DNA of 64,000 bases. Source: Chitinophaga varians. GTDB lineage: Bacteria > Bacteroidota > Bacteroidia > Chitinophagales > Chitinophagaceae. Below are positions 8,550-17,705 of this stretch, piece after piece. Where the stretch lies: contig NZ_JACVFB010000002.1 in assembly GCF_014529945.1 (NCBI RefSeq), positions 1,116,001-1,180,000 on the forward strand, read 5' to 3'. The translations under genes and the position numbers were made by a program. The notes below the pieces were generated by a model. That model saw nothing but the letters and a program-made list of their open reading frames with translations. It ran no database searches and was not told the origin of the DNA. Each line of letters starts with the position of its first letter. Position 1 is the first letter of the stretch.

Positions 8550-8648
8550 TAGCTATTTAGATATTTGAATATTGAAAAAAGCCTTGCCCGTAAGTCACCT
8601 TCAATAATCAAATATCTAAATAACTAAATAACTAAATAACTAAATGAT
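8550..8648. repeat. AT-rich inverted repeat with AAATAACT tandem units
   Basis: Arms 8550-8576 and 8600-8626 are inverted copies with 2 mismatches in 27. The right arm runs into three or more tandem AAATAACT units ending just before the aldo/keto reductase stop codon. It sits between convergent genes and probably acts as a two-way transcript end. It shares words (ATATTTGA, AAATATC) with the repeats at 48972-49076 and 55359-55370. Confidence 0.65.
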
Positions 8649-8655
8649 CAAATGC

Positions 8656-9636
8656 TTACCGGTTCACCAGTTTCAGTGCACCTTCACTGTATCTGGAACC
8701 AGCGATGCCGTCTTTCAGGATGGCATTTATTTTTTCCAGATCAGCGGCGCTCAGTTGAACGTCAGCAGCAGCTGCATTTTCCTGTAAATATTTCCTGCGT
8801 TTAGTGCCGGGGATGGGTATGATATCTTCTCCCTGAGCGAGCAGCCACGCGAGTGAGAGCTGTGCAGAGGTAATCCCCTTCTCTTTCGCGAAACTTTCCA
8901 ACGCAGTAACGGTTTGCAGGTTCTGTTCGAAATTGCCGTCCTGGAACCGTGGCAGCGTTTTGCGGAAGTCGTTGTCACTCAGTGTAGTCGTGTCCGTAAT
9001 AGCGCCGGTGGTCATGCCCCTTCCCAGCGGGCTGTAGGCGACTAAAGAAATACCCAGTTCGCGGGTGGTTTGCAGGATTTCTCCTTCCACATCTCTGGTA
9101 AAGAGCGAATATTCACTTTGTAATGCGGCAATCGGATGTACGGCCTGTGCTTTCCGGATAGAAGCTGCGCTGGCTTCTGAGAGGCCGAGGTAACGTACTT
9201 TACCGGCTTTTACCAAATCAGCCATAGCACCTACGGTTTCTTCGATAGGCACATTTTCATCTACACGGTGGGTGTAATACAGATCGATCACATCTACTTT
9301 CAGTCTCTTCAGGCTGTCTTCAACGGCTTGTTTCATGTGTTTGGGAGAGCCGTCAAAATAATAGGAGCCATCTTCCCGGAATCTGAAGCCGAATTTAGTG
9401 GCGATGAATATTTTGTCTCTTTTGGTAGCCAGTATTTTGGAGAGCAGGATCTCATTGGCGCCCTGCCCGTACATATCTGCGGTGTCCAGGAAGTTGATGC
9501 CCAGTTCCAGCGCTAATTCCAGTGTTTTGAGCGATTCTTCTTCGTTAGTGTCGCCGTAAGCAAAGGACATACCCATGCAACCCAGTCCTATCGCGGATAA
9601 TGATTCACCTGTTTTTCCAAGTTTTCTGTACTGCAT
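8656..9636 (-). CDS. aldo/keto reductase
   Basis: 326 residues forming an AKR (beta/alpha)8 barrel. The catalytic tetrad is visible as D51 (DTADMYG), Y56, K81 (ATKFG) and H123 (YYTHRVD). The cofactor-binding end includes [14 protein letters not shown], typical of NADP(H)-dependent AKRs of the YhdN/IolS type. Likely activity is reduction of aldehydes or ketones; the substrate is not predictable. An AraC regulator gene lies 89 bp upstream on the same strand. A consensus-like promoter (9658-9688) stands between them, so it can be transcribed alone. Confidence 0.93.
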   Translation of the reverse strand: MQYRKLGKTGESLSAIGLGCMGMSFAYGDTNEEESLKTLELALELGINFLDTADMYGQGANEILLSKILATKRDKIFIATKFGFRFREDGSYYFDGSPKHMKQAVEDSLKRLKVDVIDLYYTHRVDENVPIEETVGAMADLVKAGKVRYLGLSEASAASIRKAQAVHPIAALQSEYSLFTRDVEGEILQTTRELGISLVAYSPLGRGMTTGAITDTTTLSDNDFRKTLPRFQDGNFEQNLQTVTALESFAKEKGITSAQLSLAWLLAQGEDIIPIPGTKRRKYLQENAAAADVQLSAADLEKINAILKDGIAGSRYSEGALKLVNR

Positions 9637-9657
9637 ATAGTTAAATTTTTATGATGT

Positions 9658-9688
9658 CAAAATTAACCAGGGGTCAGGGGATAACAAT
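9658..9688 (-). promoter_or_regulatory. candidate promoter for the aldo/keto reductase gene
   Basis: On the minus strand, ATTG (9685-9688), 19 bases, then TAATTTTG (9658-9665). The -7 box is a full match; the -33 box keeps only TTG. Predicted leader about 15 bases. Confidence 0.5.
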
Positions 9689-9725
9689 TGTAGCAGGCAA
9701 AGTATTAATTGTAAAAATCAAAGTA

Positions 9726-10655
9726 TTACTGTATCCGGTAGATGTGTGGAGACTGCCCGCTGTGGTTTTTGAAGAAATGCGTGAAGTTTCCGGGCTCTTC
9801 AAAGCCAAGACACCAGGCTATTTCAGCAATTTGCCAGTCAGTGTGGATCAATAGCAGTCGCGCTTCCAGTAGCAGTCGCATGCGGATATGCTCGCTCACG
9901 GTGCGGCCGGTAGCCTGTTTTACGCAGGCGTTCAGATGGTTGGGATGCGTATTCAGGTTTACGGCGAACTCTTTCGCGGATTTCAGTTTCACCTGATGGT
10001 GATTGTATTCAATGGGAAACTGTTTTTCCAGCATATCGGTAAAGCGGTGGGCCAGTGCCTGTGCAGCGGTCTGTGGCCGTTGAGGCGCCTGCGCTTCTGT
10101 GGCCAGCCGTTTACCTTCCAGCATCAGTAACCGCAGGTAAATGAGAATGGCTTCCTGTTTAAAGGCCGCATTTTCGTGGTACTCCTTTAGTAACTGCCGG
10201 AAGATGGATTGCAGGTAATCACTTTGCTGCTGATTAAGTTTAAATACCGCCCTGGCCCCCAATTGTAATAATGGATGATGAAGCAGGTCTTCATGCGGTG
10301 CATGTACGGTGTCGAACAGCAGGTCCGTAAAAAGGCAGAAGTAGCCCTCCTGATCGTCTGAGGTAGCTCTCCAGGTTTTTACCTCATGTGGATTAAGAAA
10401 CAACAGGGTAGGCCCTTCTATATCAAAATGGTCCTCGCCCATGGTGAATATTCCTGTGCCTTTGCTGATGAAGCTGATCTTGTAATAATCGCGTCTGCTG
10501 GCCGTTACTTCATCCACACAAGGGTGATCTGCCCGGTCATGCACGGCAAAGCTGCCTTTCAGCGGCGCTTTGGGTGTCATGTGCGGGGAGTACAGTTTTT
10601 CGGTGAAGTCCTCCATTCTTTGGAGCAGAATAGCGGGGGTTTTTCGAATTGACAT
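9726..10655 (-). CDS. AraC-family transcriptional regulator
   Basis: About 309 residues from the ATG at 10655; an in-frame ATG at 10661 is an alternative. The N-terminal ~150 residues look like a cupin sensor domain (YKISFISKGTGIFTMGEDHFDIEGPTLLFLNPHE). The C-terminal ~100 residues are the double helix-turn-helix of AraC proteins (NTHPNHLNACVKQATGRTVSEHI, then IAEIAWCLGFEEPGNFTHFFKNHSGQSP). It precedes the aldo/keto reductase gene on the same strand and is its most likely local regulator. A TACATTTG box at 10659-10666 lies almost on the start codon. Confidence 0.93.
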   Translation of the reverse strand: MSIRKTPAILLQRMEDFTEKLYSPHMTPKAPLKGSFAVHDRADHPCVDEVTASRRDYYKISFISKGTGIFTMGEDHFDIEGPTLLFLNPHEVKTWRATSDDQEGYFCLFTDLLFDTVHAPHEDLLHHPLLQLGARAVFKLNQQQSDYLQSIFRQLLKEYHENAAFKQEAILIYLRLLMLEGKRLATEAQAPQRPQTAAQALAHRFTDMLEKQFPIEYNHHQVKLKSAKEFAVNLNTHPNHLNACVKQATGRTVSEHIRMRLLLEARLLLIHTDWQIAEIAWCLGFEEPGNFTHFFKNHSGQSPHIYRIQ

Positions 10656-10658
10656 AAT

Positions 10659-10666
10659 CAAATGTA
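10659..10666 (-). promoter_or_regulatory. candidate -7 box for the AraC regulator gene
   Basis: TACATTTG on the minus strand, a full match, 3 bases before the ATG at 10655. If used, the message would be nearly leaderless, or a later start codon would be used. Confidence 0.3.
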
Positions 10667-11029
10667 ATGGTTTCCCGATAAATTTTTTACTGTAAAATAG
10701 AGTCAGTGTGTTAAGTTTTCAAAGGGGCAGATACCTTCAAATCCTTTGCAGTATTGACTATTTATTATAAACGCAACTACGTTGCAAATTCATTTTTGAT
10801 TTATTTCCGAAAATTTCACAATTTGTTAACGCCTTTATCAACCAAAATCTTGTTATCATCGATGCCCTTGATGATCCCTTGCAGAGAGCGTCCTGCCTTG
10901 CATAGCGGATAAGCAAGATACTAAAGTTACCTGCGGAATGACTGTGCTTTCTAAGACAGTTTTCCGCTTTTTTATTTTGCTGACAATTATATTCCTGTCC
11001 CTGCATTTGATCAATCAAAATTGTATTCC
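10667..11029. other. intergenic region upstream of the GT39 gene
   Basis: About 360 bases without a recognisable gene. The only strong signal is a plus-strand hairpin with a T-tract at 10933-10978. The preceding ~200 bases could encode a short untranslated RNA or an attenuated leader. A 16-codon ORF (10864-10914) exists but has no support. No clear TAnnTTTG promoter was found on the plus strand. Confidence 0.4.
10933..10978 (+). terminator. orphan terminator-like hairpin before the GT39 gene
   Basis: GCGGAA..ACTGT pairs with ACAGT.TTCCGC around a 10-base loop, followed by TTTTTTATTTT. The nearest plus-strand gene upstream ends more than 2 kb away. The hairpin therefore implies a transcript starting within the intergenic region. 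Confidence 0.6.
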
Positions 11030-12583
11030 ATGGAGCTGAACCAGCGTCGTACTTCCCTGTTATTGCTCTTACTGTTTCTGGTGTTTAAAATAGTGTTTCA
11101 GTTTACGGTGGTGAATCCGGCGTATGACCTGCACCGCGATGAATATCTACATCTGGATATGGGATATCATCTGGCGGCGGGGTATTTATCGGTACCACCT
11201 TTTGCTGCATTTAACTCCCTCCTGATCCGTTGGCTGGGTGGCGGTGAATGTTGGGTCCGGTTTTTCCCGGCATTGTACGGTGCGCTGACCATGGTCATTA
11301 TCTGGAGAATGGTGCGTTTTCTGGGTGGTGGGTTGTATGCACAGGCACTGGCGCTGTCAGTATTTGTTTGTTCTGCTTTTTCCCGGTTAAACGTACTCTA
11401 TCAGCCCAACTCTTTTGACGTGCTGGTATGGGCGCTGATATGCTGGCTGATGATGCGTTACCTGCAAAGTCTGCAGGGTAAATGGCTCTTGTGGCTTGGT
11501 GTGGTGACGGGCATCGGGCTGCTCAATAAATATACGGTGGCCGTATTGGTGGCCGGGTGGCTGGTGGCATTGCTGCTGTCATCGCACCGGCGCATATTCC
11601 GGGAGAAGGAACTGTATCTGGGAGGATTGATCGCACTGGTATTGGTAACGCCCAACCTGGTATGGCAGATACAACAGGGTTTTCCGGTGTTGCATCATAT
11701 GAATGAACTCACTTCCACGCAGCTGGTGCATGTGAACAGGATGGATTTTGCAGCGGACCAGTTTATTTATTTTCTGGGAGGCGCTTTTCTGATTGTAGCC
11801 GCATTTGTGGGATTACTGTTTTACTGGCCCTACCGGTTGTACCGGGTCATTTTGTTAATGTATGTGCTGGTAATATTGTTGTTGATTTATATGCGGGCAA
11901 AGAGTTACTATGCCCTGGGGTTGTATCCGGTGCTGATCGCCTTCGGTTGTGCTTACTGGGAGCGTGTTTTCCGCAGTGGCTGGAGCCGTTACCTGCGAAT
12001 AGTATGGTTGGCTGTGGTGGTGTTGCCTTTTGTATATCTGTTGAATGTGATGTTCCCGGTGTTAAGCCCGGAAAAAGCGCAGGAAAAAGGGCACAAGTTT
12101 GCAGCCCTGGGGATGCTGCGCTGGGAAGACGGAAAAACACATGCATTGCCGCAGGACTTTGCGGATATGCTTGGTTGGAAGGAAGCGGCTCAACTGGTGA
12201 TGCAGGCATGGCAGCGTATACCGCAGCATGCACGAAAAAATGCGCTGGTGATCTGTGATAACTATGGGCAGGCCGGAGCCGTCAACTACTATAATCGTGG
12301 CCAGATGCCGGCTGCGGTATCCTTCAATGCAGACTATGTGTATTGGTTTCCCATGCCGGATACGCTGCAATACATTGTGCTGCTGGGCGACGCGCCTCCT
12401 GCCGCTTATCGCCCGCTGATCGGGCAGATGGATGTGGTGGGTGCGGTGCAGGATACTATGGCGCGGGAATATGGCAGCAGTGTGTATTTGTTGTCTGCGC
12501 TGTCGCCGCAGGTACCGGTATTGCTGGAGAAAGGCATCCGGGAAAAACAACAAAGCTATCACTGGAAGCAGGGCGGCCGCTGA
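11030..12583 (+). CDS. membrane glycosyltransferase, GT39/PMT_2-like
   Basis: About 517 residues from the ATG at 11030 (a TTG at 11021 is an alternative). The first hydrophobic helix is followed by a loop with DLHRDEYLHLD, the acidic first-loop signature of GT-C transferases. Eight or more further hydrophobic segments run to about residue 350. A soluble C-terminal domain of ~150 residues follows. Such enzymes transfer sugar from a polyprenyl-phosphate carrier on the outer face of the inner membrane; donor and acceptor are unknown. It is monocistronic and faces birA, with a 70-bp tandem duplication between the two 3' ends. Confidence 0.85.
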   Translation: MELNQRRTSLLLLLLFLVFKIVFQFTVVNPAYDLHRDEYLHLDMGYHLAAGYLSVPPFAAFNSLLIRWLGGGECWVRFFPALYGALTMVIIWRMVRFLGGGLYAQALALSVFVCSAFSRLNVLYQPNSFDVLVWALICWLMMRYLQSLQGKWLLWLGVVTGIGLLNKYTVAVLVAGWLVALLLSSHRRIFREKELYLGGLIALVLVTPNLVWQIQQGFPVLHHMNELTSTQLVHVNRMDFAADQFIYFLGGAFLIVAAFVGLLFYWPYRLYRVILLMYVLVILLLIYMRAKSYYALGLYPVLIAFGCAYWERVFRSGWSRYLRIVWLAVVVLPFVYLLNVMFPVLSPEKAQEKGHKFAALGMLRWEDGKTHALPQDFADMLGWKEAAQLVMQAWQRIPQHARKNALVICDNYGQAGAVNYYNRGQMPAAVSFNADYVYWFPMPDTLQYIVLLGDAPPAAYRPLIGQMDVVGAVQDTMAREYGSSVYLLSALSPQVPVLLEKGIREKQQSYHWKQGGR

Positions 12584-12601
12584 CTGGCCGGAATTGCTGT
12601 C

Positions 12602-12739
12602 ACCGGAAATAACTTGTCAGCGCCACACAATAGCACAGACTGAGCTATGTTGTTATTTGCCCAGTGCAAATACCGGAAATAACTTGTCAGCGCCACAATA
12701 GCACAGACTGAGCTATGTTGTTATTTGCCCAGTACAAAT
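12602..12739. repeat. ~70-bp tandem duplication at the birA 3' end
   Basis: The stretch starting ACCGGAAATAACTTGTCAG at 12602 is repeated from 12672. The second copy lacks two bases (GCCACAATAG against GCCACACAATAG). The second copy includes the last ~6 codons and stop of birA; the first is the duplicated tail downstream of the gene (CCCAGTGCAAAT against CCCAGTACAAAT). Confidence 0.9.
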
Positions 12740-13464
12740 TCCACTTCTCCGAAGCCCAGTTGAATGATTTCTCCGTCGAGTTCCAGGCAAAGGTGCCCGT
12801 CGGGCAATACGTCCCGGATGATGCCCTGAAAAACGACACCGTCTTTCCGGTACAGGCTGGGTTGTTGCCAACGAAAGAGTTTGGAGGTGTATTCTGCCAG
12901 CAGTGTATCGAGAGCGGACACTTGCAGTGTCCGGATGCGGGCGTCCAGGCAGCGGCAGAGTTCCTGCGCCATGGTGGCAGCGTCCCATTCTTTGCCGGTG
13001 ATTTGTTTGAGTGAAACGGCATGCGGAAGTTCCTCCGGAAATTTTCCCTGGTTCAGATTAATTCCGACGCCGATAATGGCATAATGCCACATATTGCCCC
13101 TTAATACGTTCTCTATCAGAATGCCCACTGCCTTTCTGTCACGCCAATAAATATCATTGGGCCATTTGATAATGGTTTCATCGCCGGCATAGGCAGAGAG
13201 GAAATCATGTGTGCCCAGCGCTACCGCCATACTCAGCATGAATTGACGGGAAAGCGGTAACATGGCTGGTTGCAGCGCTATGGAGAGGGCGAGGATATCG
13301 CCGGGGCGGGCTATCCATTGTTTACCACGGGTCCCTTTTCCGGCTGTCTGGTTGCTGGTAAACCAGGCTGTGCCGGATGTCACCTGGCCCGAATTTACCT
13401 GCTCCATGGCATAGTTATTGGTGCTGTCAATTTCGTCTAATATATAAAACGGGTGTCCTACCAC
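12721..13464 (-). CDS. birA: biotin--[acetyl-CoA-carboxylase] ligase
   Basis: 247 residues. It attaches biotin to carboxylase carrier domains by way of biotinyl-AMP. The biotinyl-AMP loop is visible as GKGTRGKQW (residues 42-50). The catalytic core has KWPNDIYW, KAVGILIEN and GVGINLNQGKFPEE. A C-terminal SH3-like domain follows (GIIRDVLPDGHLCLELDGE). There is no N-terminal helix-turn-helix, so this is the short non-repressor class. It is divergent from rsfS. Its 3' end is tandemly duplicated downstream. Confidence 0.95.
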   Translation of the reverse strand: MVGHPFYILDEIDSTNNYAMEQVNSGQVTSGTAWFTSNQTAGKGTRGKQWIARPGDILALSIALQPAMLPLSRQFMLSMAVALGTHDFLSAYAGDETIIKWPNDIYWRDRKAVGILIENVLRGNMWHYAIIGVGINLNQGKFPEELPHAVSLKQITGKEWDAATMAQELCRCLDARIRTLQVSALDTLLAEYTSKLFRWQQPSLYRKDGVVFQGIIRDVLPDGHLCLELDGEIIQLGFGEVEFVLGK

Positions 13465-13578
13465 ATGAACCTTTTTTAGTCTGAAAACAGCCGGAAAAGT
13501 AATTCATTTTATTATTTTCTTAACATTTGTGGGCCCCGAAGCATGATATTTCTGCATGTTATATTAGTGCTTGTTTAG

Positions 13579-13586
13579 TAACTTTG
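13579..13586 (+). promoter_or_regulatory. candidate -7 box for rsfS-ftsH
   Basis: TAACTTTG, a full TAnnTTTG match, 36 bases before the TTG start of rsfS. No clear -33 TTTG at normal spacing. Confidence 0.5.
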
Positions 13587-13622
13587 ACAATTAAAGTTTA
13601 TTTTTAACAAAAACGAGATTTA

Positions 13623-14027
13623 TTGGCACCCTTAACCGTTCTGAGCACGAGAAAAAAGGCCCAAACGCGCCTGACCAGAGAAAGTGAAATTTTTACCACC
13701 ATCATAAAAGCCATACAGGAAAAGAAGGGGGAAAATATCGTATCCCTGGATCTACGCCAGATTCCTGAAGCTGTGGCCGATTTCTTTGTAATATGTGAAG
13801 CCAATTCCAATACCCAGGTACGAGCTATCGCCGATTTTGTAGCACATGAAGTAGAACTGAAGCTGGGTGAAGCCCCTTATAAACATGAGGGTTTTACAGC
13901 TCAACAGTGGATACTGGTGGACTACGTGAATATTGTCGTGCATATTTTCCAGCCGGAAACAAGGAAGTTCTATAATCTCGAAGAAATGTGGAGTGACGCC
14001 GACAGGATGGACCACAACGATGACTGA
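13623..14027 (+). CDS. rsfS: ribosome silencing factor RsfS
   Basis: 134 residues. RsfS binds ribosomal protein uL14 and blocks subunit joining when nutrients are low. The Iojap/RsfS domain spans about residues 22-125: IIKAIQEKKGENIVSLDLRQIPEAVADFFVIC, EGFTAQQWILVDYVNIVVHIFQPETRKFYNLEEMW. The start is probably the TTG at 13623, because no ATG precedes the conserved domain. It is upstream of ftsH by 77 bp and downstream of the divergent birA gene. Confidence 0.93.
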   Translation: MAPLTVLSTRKKAQTRLTRESEIFTTIIKAIQEKKGENIVSLDLRQIPEAVADFFVICEANSNTQVRAIADFVAHEVELKLGEAPYKHEGFTAQQWILVDYVNIVVHIFQPETRKFYNLEEMWSDADRMDHNDD

Positions 14028-14089
14028 ACAAAACAGTCGTGAAAGTATTAATTATTATATAAATATTCTGATTGTAATAAACATCCGTA

Positions 14090-14096
14090 AAGGAGC
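14090..14096 (+). promoter_or_regulatory. Shine-Dalgarno-like site of ftsH
   Basis: AAAGGAG lies 8 bases before the ftsH ATG at 14105. Strong sites of this kind are uncommon in Bacteroidota and hardly seen in the rest of this window. Confidence 0.5.
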
Positions 14097-14104
14097 GTAA
14101 GATT

Positions 14105-16138
14105 ATGGAAAAAGGAGGCAATAACTTCAACAAGGGTTCAGAGAAATCTCCAAAGAAAGGACCGAAGTTCAATATATACTGGGTATATGCTTTTATTGGC
14201 ATCGCCCTGCTCGCAATGAACTTCTTCCCCGATTTCAGACCCTCTACCAAAGAGATCAGCTTCCAGGAATTTCAGGTAAGTTATTTGAAACCTGGGGACG
14301 TCGATAAATTGGTCGTTGTAAACAAGAAATATGTAGAGGTCTACATAAAACAAGACAGTCTTAAACTGCCTAAATTCACGGAAGTGGCCAGAAGCCGTTT
14401 TGGCGGCGGCCTGAATCCGGGCCCTCACTACCGCTTCTCTATTGGTAGTGAAGAGAGTTTCAAAAAGGATATCGACAAAGCCCAGGAAGGGGTACCAATG
14501 GAAAGTCAGGTCAAAATCTCCTATGACGAACGTCAAAGCTGGTTTGAACCCATCTTCCAGTTACTGTTGCCTATCATCCTGATCATTGGCCTGTGGGTGT
14601 TGCTGATGCGTAAAATGGGCGGCCCTGCCGGCGGTAGCGGTGGCCCGGGCGGTATCTTCAATATCGGCAAGTCTAAAGCTACTTTGTTTGATAAAGGTAC
14701 CCGCGTCAACATCACGTTCAACGATGTGGCCGGCCTCGATGAAGCGAAAGTGGAAGTGATGGAGATCGTTGATTTCCTCAAGAATCCGAAAAAATACACC
14801 TCTCTGGGTGGTAAAATACCGAAAGGAGCCCTGCTGGTAGGTCCTCCGGGTACCGGTAAAACCCTGCTGGCGAAAGCGATGGCAGGCGAAGCGCAGGTAC
14901 CTTTCTTCTCCATGTCCGGTTCTGATTTTGTGGAACTGTTTGTGGGGGTAGGTGCCAGCCGTGTACGTGACCTGTTCAAACAAGCCCGCGAAAAAGCGCC
15001 TTGTATCATCTTCATCGATGAAATTGATGCGATCGGACGCGCCAGAGGTAAAAATGTGATGATGAGCAATGATGAAAGGGAAAACACCCTGAACCAGTTG
15101 CTCGTGGAAATGGACGGTTTCGGTACCGACAGCGGTATTATCATCCTCGCGGCCACAAACCGCCCGGACGTACTGGACAGCGCCCTGCTGCGCCCAGGCC
15201 GTTTCGACCGTCAGATCTCTATCGACAAACCAGATCTGGCCGGCAGAGAAACCATCTTTGAAGTGCACCTGAAGCCTATCAAAACATCCCCTAACCTGGA
15301 TGTGAAGAAACTGGCCTCCATGACGCCTGGTTTCGCAGGCGCCGATATCGCCAACGTATGTAACGAAGCGGCCCTGATTGCTGCCCGTAAAGGCAAAACC
15401 CAGGTGGAAATGGAAGACTTCAACGACGCCATCGATCGTGTGATCGGCGGTCTCGAGAAGAAAAACAAAATCATCTCCCCGGAAGAAAAAGAAGTAATCG
15501 CTTATCACGAAGCAGGACACGCTATCTGCGGATGGTACCTCGAACACGCTAACCCGCTGGTAAAGGTGACCATCGTTCCCCGCGGTGTGGCTGCGCTCGG
15601 ATATGCTCAATACCTGCCGAAAGAGCAATACCTGTACAATACTGAACAACTGCTGGATGATATCTGCATGACCCTCGGCGGCCGTGCTGTGGAAGAGCTG
15701 GTATTCGGTAAAATATCCACCGGCGCACAAAACGACCTGCAGGTAATTACCCGTATGGCCTACGCAATGGTGACCGTGTACGGTATGAACGATAAAATAG
15801 GTAATGTGTCTTTCTATGATCCGAACAGCGATCAGTCTTTCACTAAACCTTACTCCGAAGAAACATCCCGGATGATCGACGAAGAGGTGAGAAAACTGAT
15901 TGATGCGGCTTATGTAAGGACTAAAAACCTGCTGACAGAAAGAATGGAACAGGTGAAAACCCTCGCCAAGGAACTGCTGGAAAAAGAAGTTTTATACCAG
16001 TCCGACCTGGAAAGACTGATCGGCAAACGTCCTTATGATGTGCCGAGAGAACATCACCTGGGTAAAGAAGGCATGACCACTGACGGTGTACATCCGACAG
16101 ACATCATCAACCCTTCTCCTTCACCTGCTAATGCATAA
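14105..16138 (+). CDS. ftsH: ATP-dependent zinc metalloprotease FtsH
   Basis: 677 residues. FtsH is a membrane-anchored hexamer that degrades misfolded or regulated membrane and cytosolic proteins. Two membrane segments lie near residues 25-42 and 155-172, around a periplasmic domain. The AAA domain has Walker A GPPGTGKT at 246-253, Walker B IIFIDEID and the SRH arginines (RPGRFDR). The zinc protease domain has HEAGH at 468-472 and a later [15 protein letters not shown] segment carrying the third ligand region. It follows rsfS; the LUD gene starts 8 bp after it. Confidence 0.98.
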   Translation: MEKGGNNFNKGSEKSPKKGPKFNIYWVYAFIGIALLAMNFFPDFRPSTKEISFQEFQVSYLKPGDVDKLVVVNKKYVEVYIKQDSLKLPKFTEVARSRFGGGLNPGPHYRFSIGSEESFKKDIDKAQEGVPMESQVKISYDERQSWFEPIFQLLLPIILIIGLWVLLMRKMGGPAGGSGGPGGIFNIGKSKATLFDKGTRVNITFNDVAGLDEAKVEVMEIVDFLKNPKKYTSLGGKIPKGALLVGPPGTGKTLLAKAMAGEAQVPFFSMSGSDFVELFVGVGASRVRDLFKQAREKAPCIIFIDEIDAIGRARGKNVMMSNDERENTLNQLLVEMDGFGTDSGIIILAATNRPDVLDSALLRPGRFDRQISIDKPDLAGRETIFEVHLKPIKTSPNLDVKKLASMTPGFAGADIANVCNEAALIAARKGKTQVEMEDFNDAIDRVIGGLEKKNKIISPEEKEVIAYHEAGHAICGWYLEHANPLVKVTIVPRGVAALGYAQYLPKEQYLYNTEQLLDDICMTLGGRAVEELVFGKISTGAQNDLQVITRMAYAMVTVYGMNDKIGNVSFYDPNSDQSFTKPYSEETSRMIDEEVRKLIDAAYVRTKNLLTERMEQVKTLAKELLEKEVLYQSDLERLIGKRPYDVPREHHLGKEGMTTDGVHPTDIINPSPSPANA

Positions 16139-16146
16139 TTTTTGAT

Positions 16147-16782
16147 ATGAAGATTTCTCCTGCCAAGGAAAATATTCTGAAGAGAGTACGGAATGCGTTA
16201 AGCCAGCCGGTACAGTTGCCCTTCCCAAATTCGGAGGGCAACTCCTCTGTTTTTAAAACAGAGAACGAAGGCCTGGAACTGAGGTTTGCAGAAGAATTTG
16301 CCAGGCTACAGGGGAAATTTGTTTTCTGTACCAGCAAAGCGGAACTCCTGGAGAATCTGCGCCTGCTGTCAGATAATAAGGACTGGCGGAACGTGTACTG
16401 CCAGACGCCTGCCCTGCTGAAAGTGATAGGTAAGAATGACCTGCCTACCTTAAACCAGGGTAACATACACGAAGCGGATGCAGCCATCACAGATTGTGAA
16501 TATCTGGTGGCCCGCACCGGCACCGTAGTACTCAGCGCCGCTCAACCCAGCGGAAGAGTAGTGCCGGTATATGCACCTGTTCACATTATGGTGGCTTATA
16601 CCCACCAGCTGGTGTTTGACCTGAAAGATGCTTTCAACCGACTGAAAGATAAATACGGTAACGACCTGCCCTCAGCAGTATCCTTTGCTACCGGGCCAAG
16701 CCGTACGGCAGACATCGAAAAAACACTGGTAGTGGGCATCCACGGACCAAAAGAAGTATACGTATTTTTAGTAGACGAATAA
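16147..16782 (+). CDS. LUD-domain (LutC/YkgG-like) protein
   Basis: 211 residues. The LUD domain is recognisable from DAAITDCEYLVARTGTVVLSAAQPSGR, PVYAPVHIMVAY and the closing FATGPSRTADIEKTLVVGIHGPKEVYVFLVD. In Firmicutes LutC acts with LutA and LutB in lactate oxidation, but no lutA/lutB homologue is adjacent here. In this lineage the gene often sits beside ftsH, so a lactate role should not be assumed. It is 8 bp after ftsH and probably cotranscribed. Confidence 0.88.
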   Translation: MKISPAKENILKRVRNALSQPVQLPFPNSEGNSSVFKTENEGLELRFAEEFARLQGKFVFCTSKAELLENLRLLSDNKDWRNVYCQTPALLKVIGKNDLPTLNQGNIHEADAAITDCEYLVARTGTVVLSAAQPSGRVVPVYAPVHIMVAYTHQLVFDLKDAFNRLKDKYGNDLPSAVSFATGPSRTADIEKTLVVGIHGPKEVYVFLVDE

Positions 16783-16794
16783 ATCATCACCAGT

Positions 16795-16856
16795 AGCCTT
16801 CCGCTTACAGGTTTTAATAGAACATCCCGTTCTCTGAAAACCATATGCGGAAGGCT
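16795..16856. other. three-tier imperfect hairpin between the LUD gene and lpxH
   Basis: Nested arms pair in register: AGCCTTCCGC (16795-16804) with GCGGAAGGCT (16847-16856), GGTTTT (16810-16815) with AAAACC (16837-16842), and AGAAC (16819-16823) with GTTCT (16829-16833), with loop ATCCC. It ends one base before a -7-like box for lpxH. There is no T-tract on either strand close to the stem. It may mark the end of the ftsH-LUD message or be a regulatory structure. Confidence 0.6.
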
Positions 16857-16857
16857 A

Positions 16858-16865
16858 TATGTTTG
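16858..16865 (+). promoter_or_regulatory. candidate -7 box for lpxH
   Basis: TATGTTTG, a full TAnnTTTG match, 21 bases before the ATG at 16887. It supports that start over the in-frame ATG at 16845, which lies upstream of the box and inside the hairpin. Confidence 0.45.
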
Positions 16866-16886
16866 AGGGGTAACGCAAATTGTCAC

Positions 16887-17705
16887 ATGGAAATTCCTTT
16901 ACCAGCCCATAAGAAAATATACTTTGCTTCCGATTTTCACCTCGGAGCGCCCAACATGACCGTTAGCCGGGAGCGGGAAAAACTCATCGTGCAATGGCTG
17001 GAAATGGTGGAAAAAGATGCTGCGCACATCTTTTTGGTAGGAGACCTTTTCGATTTCTGGTTTGAATATAAACATGTGATCCCCAAAGGATATACCCGAC
17101 TGCTGGGCAAACTGGCAGATCTGACCGACAAAGGCATCGGAATATCCGTATTTATCGGCAACCATGATATGTGGATGGACGGCTACTTTGAAGACGAGCT
17201 GAATATCCCTGTTTATTATGAGCCTCAGGTATATACCATAGCAGGTAGGAAATTTTATATCGGTCATGGTGACGGGCTCGGTCCCGGTGACCATGGATAC
17301 AAATTCCTCAAAAAGATTTTCCGTAATCCGGTATGCCGCTGGTTGTTTTCCTGTATTCATCCGGTAATGGGCATCTCACTGGCCAACTACTTCAGCCGTA
17401 AAAGCCGGGCCGCTACCGGTCAGGAACTGGAACACTTTCTGGGAGAAGATCAGGAGTGGCTGGCGATCTACAGCCGGGAAGTATTGCAACGGGAGCATTT
17501 CGATTATTTTATTTTCGGTCACCGGCATCTGCCATTGGACCTGAAAGTGGGGGCTGACAGCCGTTACATCAACCTCGGTGAGTGGCTGAACTATACCTCC
17601 TATGCCGTTTTTGACGGTACCACCACTACGTTGGAGTTCTTTACCGAAGCGGGTGCGAAGCTGGGACGATCAGGCGTCAAGGATCTCGTGCAGGATAGGC
17701 GGTGA
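16887..17705 (+). CDS. lpxH: UDP-2,3-diacylglucosamine diphosphatase (LpxH-like)
   Basis: 272 residues from the ATG at 16887. A calcineurin-like metallophosphoesterase: SDFHLGAPN, GDLFDFW, GNHDMWM, IGHGDGLGPGD and FGHRHLPLD supply the two-metal site. In this arrangement it matches the LpxH group, which hydrolyses UDP-2,3-diacylglucosamine to lipid X in lipid A synthesis at the inner membrane. An in-frame ATG at 16845 would add 14 residues without family similarity and lies inside a hairpin, so the later start is preferred. The last 36 bases overlap the 3' end of the convergent recO gene. Confidence 0.88.
   Translation: MEIPLPAHKKIYFASDFHLGAPNMTVSREREKLIVQWLEMVEKDAAHIFLVGDLFDFWFEYKHVIPKGYTRLLGKLADLTDKGIGISVFIGNHDMWMDGYFEDELNIPVYYEPQVYTIAGRKFYIGHGDGLGPGDHGYKFLKKIFRNPVCRWLFSCIHPVMGISLANYFSRKSRAATGQELEHFLGEDQEWLAIYSREVLQREHFDYFIFGHRHLPLDLKVGADSRYINLGEWLNYTSYAVFDGTTTTLEFFTEAGAKLGRSGVKDLVQDRR

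Noticed and set aside
10864..10914. 16-codon leader-peptide candidate before the orphan terminator
   Set aside because: No run of regulatory codons, no promoter and no ribosome-binding evidence; too short to support.
10758..11018. 86-codon minus-strand frame in the GT39 upstream gap
   Set aside because: Composition is not protein-like, there is no promoter or family similarity, and it runs through the terminator hairpin on the other strand.
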